A stretch of 8,774 nucleotides of DNA, from the NCBI GenBank assembly GCA_905479545.1, contig CAJQNE010000122.1, positions 1-8,774 of the forward strand, in the 5' to 3' direction. Made by a program: the position numbers and the translations under genes. Source of the DNA: an uncultured Gammaproteobacteria bacterium. Lineage in GTDB: Bacteria > Pseudomonadota > Gammaproteobacteria > CAJQNE01. The notes under the pieces are model-generated. The model saw only the letters and a program-made list of their open reading frames with translations, was not told the DNA's origin and did no database searches. Positions 7,255 to 8,774 of this stretch are shown here, in pieces; the stretch's first letter is position 1, and each line of letters begins with the position of its first letter.

Positions 7255-8127
7255 CTAAGGGTTTTCGGAGCTGACGGAGTTGCCGTCGACCGTTAGCCAA
7301 AAAAGGCCGGTGGGAGTAACGCGTCCGCGTCCGCTGCCATTAAAGTAGTCGGTGCTAATAGCCACTTTAATATCTTTTTTTGGTTCAGCACCGTCTGCGG
7401 CTAGCGGTAGAAACCACTCCTGACTGGTTCCGGGTAAGGCGTAACCGTTGTCAGTGATGCTGTTGCCGACGGTAACCAAAGCATCTCCGGCTTTGATGTT
7501 GTCAATATCTACAGCGCGGGGATATGCGGCAATCCCTTTGACTTTAACGTGGATATTGCCGCTATTCTCGAGATTCACTTTAATACCGTCTTTAGTTCTG
7601 ATGGCGGTCGCATTGAAAGCCGGATCGCTGTAGCGAGCAGGTGCTACGAACAGTGGCACACTAAACCGGATGCGGAACTCCATCGCCGCGCGCAGTACCG
7701 GATCGGCCGGTGGGATTTGCTCGACAAAAATTCGGTACGTTTTTTCCTTTTCGATGTCAGCGCCTTTCTTTAGCCTGAACCGAATGACCTGCTTCGACCC
7801 CGCCCTTACGTTAGTAATAGGTGGTGCCAGAAAAATATCGCGGGTGGGCGTTAATACATCCTTACCGGCCTTCTGAGCCCAGCTATAGGCTTTAATCTGA
7901 ATCGGAATATCTTTGTTAGTGAGATTGGTAAGTTCTAACGAGCTACTCCGCTGTCGGGCCGACATATCGAGGCGCAGGGGTTGAATATTAAAGCCGGTTG
8001 CTGCAGAAGCGGTGTTTGCTACGCTGATACTGAGCAGTATGGCGGCGGCTATCAGTGGCAGCAGGGCCGATAGCCTATGAGCACTCAGCGGCCATCTGTG
8101 ACGGGCCCCGAAATTGGTTGAATTCAT
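7255..8127 (-). CDS. periplasmic pilus assembly chaperone (PapD-like, Csu type)
   Basis: This 290-residue periplasmic chaperone binds pilus subunits as they leave the Sec channel, donates a strand to complete their immunoglobulin fold, and hands them to the usher. A long signal peptide runs to about residue 42 (cleavage after ASA), with a basic N-region and a long Leu/Ala/Ile core. The N-terminal Ig-like domain begins FNIQPLRLDMS. It carries LTNLTNKDIPIQIKAYSW (66-83), the conserved PP-x-RAGSKQVIRFRL stretch (102-119) and the family signature YRIFVEQIPP (131-140). FRIRFSVPLFV follows (151-161). The second domain includes LENSGNIHVKVKGI (186-199) and a WFLPL strand (238-242). The ATG at 8127 has an AAGGA Shine-Dalgarno 9 bases upstream. 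It heads a three-gene unit with the usher and the last SCPU subunit. The dependence on SecA for export of all these proteins is general, not specific to this locus. Confidence 0.95.
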   Translation of the reverse strand: MNSTNFGARHRWPLSAHRLSALLPLIAAAILLSISVANTASAATGFNIQPLRLDMSARQRSSSLELTNLTNKDIPIQIKAYSWAQKAGKDVLTPTRDIFLAPPITNVRAGSKQVIRFRLKKGADIEKEKTYRIFVEQIPPADPVLRAAMEFRIRFSVPLFVAPARYSDPAFNATAIRTKDGIKVNLENSGNIHVKVKGIAAYPRAVDIDNIKAGDALVTVGNSITDNGYALPGTSQEWFLPLAADGAEPKKDIKVAISTDYFNGSGRGRVTPTGLFWLTVDGNSVSSENP

Positions 8128-8136
8128 AGCAACAGT

Positions 8137-8141
8137 TCCTT
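8137..8141 (-). promoter_or_regulatory. Shine-Dalgarno of the chaperone gene
   Basis: AAGGA on the minus strand, 9 bases before the ATG at 8127. It fixes the chaperone start. Confidence 0.6.
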
Positions 8142-8249
8142 GTATTTTTGTTTAGCTATCGGCTAGCGGCTCGGTCAGTCTGAAAATAAGCAACCACCAC
8201 ACTCTATGACATATATTAAACGTTAATTACTGCAAAACCGGCGAATCCC

Positions 8250-8263
8250 TGCCAGTTCTGGCA
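8250..8263. repeat. 14-bp dyad, possible operator
   Basis: TGCCAG-TT-CTGGCA is a perfect inverted repeat with 6-base arms and a 2-base centre. It directly abuts the AT-rich block at 8264-8272 upstream of the chaperone gene. Its size and place suit binding by a dimeric regulator, but no regulator gene is in the window and the role is inferred. Confidence 0.4.
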
Positions 8264-8337
8264 ATAATATACCAAAGCACTCAGTAGCGGCTTTATGGTT
8301 GGTGTTCAGGGAGCCACTGAACTAATTGTTTAGGGCC

Positions 8338-8366
8338 AAAAAAAACGACACGTTATCTACGTGTCG
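8338..8366 (-). terminator. strong intrinsic terminator after the upstream SCPU pilin gene
   Basis: On the minus strand CGACACG (8366-8360), loop TAGATAA, CGTGTCG (8352-8346) is followed at once by eight T (8345-8338). The stem is a perfect 7 bp. It lies 134 bases beyond the pilin stop and about 210 bases before the chaperone start. It would end, or strongly reduce, transcription from the pilin gene into the assembly genes. Confidence 0.88.
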
Positions 8367-8500
8367 CCTCTTTTGCATCAAGCCATGATGTGACCGGTTT
8401 GAATCAAGCTACCTGCGGTGCTTTAGCTATTTAATTCAACCTCGACAGCAGATCGAAACTGCAGAATAACGCATCATGGCTCTTACGCTTACTGCCGCAA

Positions 8501-8774
8501 TTAGAACGTTAGCGTGGCGGTTGCTACGTCTGAGTAGAAACCAGCAGTTTTAACATCGGTATTGGTTGCTGCAGGTATGGTACCCACTGCAGTGTAAACA
8601 CCGGTGAATAGTGCCGGAACGCCCGGTACGCCTAAATCGACACTGGCGACTACACCGGTAAATGTAATGTTGTAGTCAATAGTACCTTCAGCGCCACCGC
8701 CGACGGGGGTTAGCTCAGAATCGAAATCTGTATTCGGGGTCACAGCGCCGGCAGTAGTCAGGTCGAGAGTTGCG
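8501..8774 (-). CDS. probable SCPU-type pilus subunit, C-terminal part (5' end outside the window)
   Basis: This is the last 90 or so residues of a secreted-type beta-rich protein. The frame is open through the right edge of the window. A GTG at 8741-8743 is an internal Val codon in my reading, not the start, because coding continues upstream of it without a stop. The sequence is rich in Thr, Ala, Gly and Val and has no Cys. It ends AGFYSDVATATLTF, which matches the C-terminal strand of SCPU pilins (G-Y-x-D then alternating Thr/Val and a final aromatic residue) and parallels the end of the subunit at the other end of the cluster. DYNITF and VYTAVGTIP could correspond to the conserved LxYxxY and VYGxI positions. 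Its place before the chaperone fits the major pilin (CsuA/B position). DUF4402-type proteins have a similar tail and remain possible. Confidence 0.65.
   Translation of the reverse strand, partial: ATLDLTTAGAVTPNTDFDSELTPVGGGAEGTIDYNITFTGVVASVDLGVPGVPALFTGVYTAVGTIPAATNTDVKTAGFYSDVATATLTF

Larger units (their letters stand above)
8128..8337 (-). promoter_or_regulatory. leader and probable promoter region of the chaperone-usher-subunit operon
   Basis: These 210 bases lie between the upstream terminator and the chaperone ATG and contain no gene. If the terminator is efficient, the operon needs its own promoter here. On the minus strand two AT-rich blocks are candidates for a -10: TATATTATT (8264-8272) and TTTAATATATG (complement of 8211-8221), the latter with TTGCAG (complement of 8230-8235) a little upstream. 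Neither has a well-spaced -35, so I do not choose one. Confidence 0.35.

Noticed and set aside
8501..8743. Reading the right-edge subunit as a complete 80-residue protein starting at GTG 8743
   Set aside because: The frame stays open to the window edge, there is no signal peptide after this GTG, and SCPU-type pilins need a longer N-terminal half, so the gene is cut by the window.

Overview
The window looks like a gammaproteobacterial chromosome segment. The evidence is a full-length SecA of the proteobacterial type (about 930 residues, C-terminal zinc tail) lying divergently next to a DciA/DUF721 gene, an arrangement known from the lpxC-secA region of Gammaproteobacteria. A marine Cellvibrionales-like or Pseudomonadales-like host is only a guess. 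No tRNA, rRNA, CRISPR array, transposase or integrase is visible.

Left part (1-838): a short tail with no recognisable gene, then dciA on the minus strand, then a 183-base divergent intergenic region. That region holds a candidate secA promoter and a secA leader with three small successive stem-loops. There is no convincing SecM-like arrest peptide. Centre-left (839-3640): secA on the plus strand, closed by a perfect 16-bp inverted repeat with A and T tracts on both sides. It can serve as a terminator for both converging transcripts.

Right part (3718-8774, all minus strand): a chaperone-usher pilus cluster of the archaic Csu/spore-coat-U (SCPU) type. In transcription order it holds the 3' end of a probable SCPU pilin (gene continues beyond the right edge), a strong intrinsic terminator, a 210-base leader, a periplasmic PapD-like chaperone, a large outer-membrane usher and a small single-domain SCPU protein. 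Chaperone, usher and last subunit are tightly packed (13-base gap, then a 4-base ATGA overlap) and form an operon. The chaperone would fold subunits by donor-strand complementation, the usher would assemble and secrete them, and the small last subunit sits where the tip protein is encoded in Csu clusters.

Main points of interest: (1) the usher is unusually long (1012 residues) because its N-terminal periplasmic module appears twice, with the two Trp residues and the LExFP motif at identical spacing in both copies; (2) the last SCPU subunit is a single domain with almost no residues before its first cysteine, so it appears to lack a donor strand, as expected of a minimal tip subunit; (3) an intrinsic terminator separates the upstream pilin from the assembly genes, suggesting differential expression; (4) a 14-bp dyad lies just upstream of the chaperone gene; (5) the secA leader is structured.
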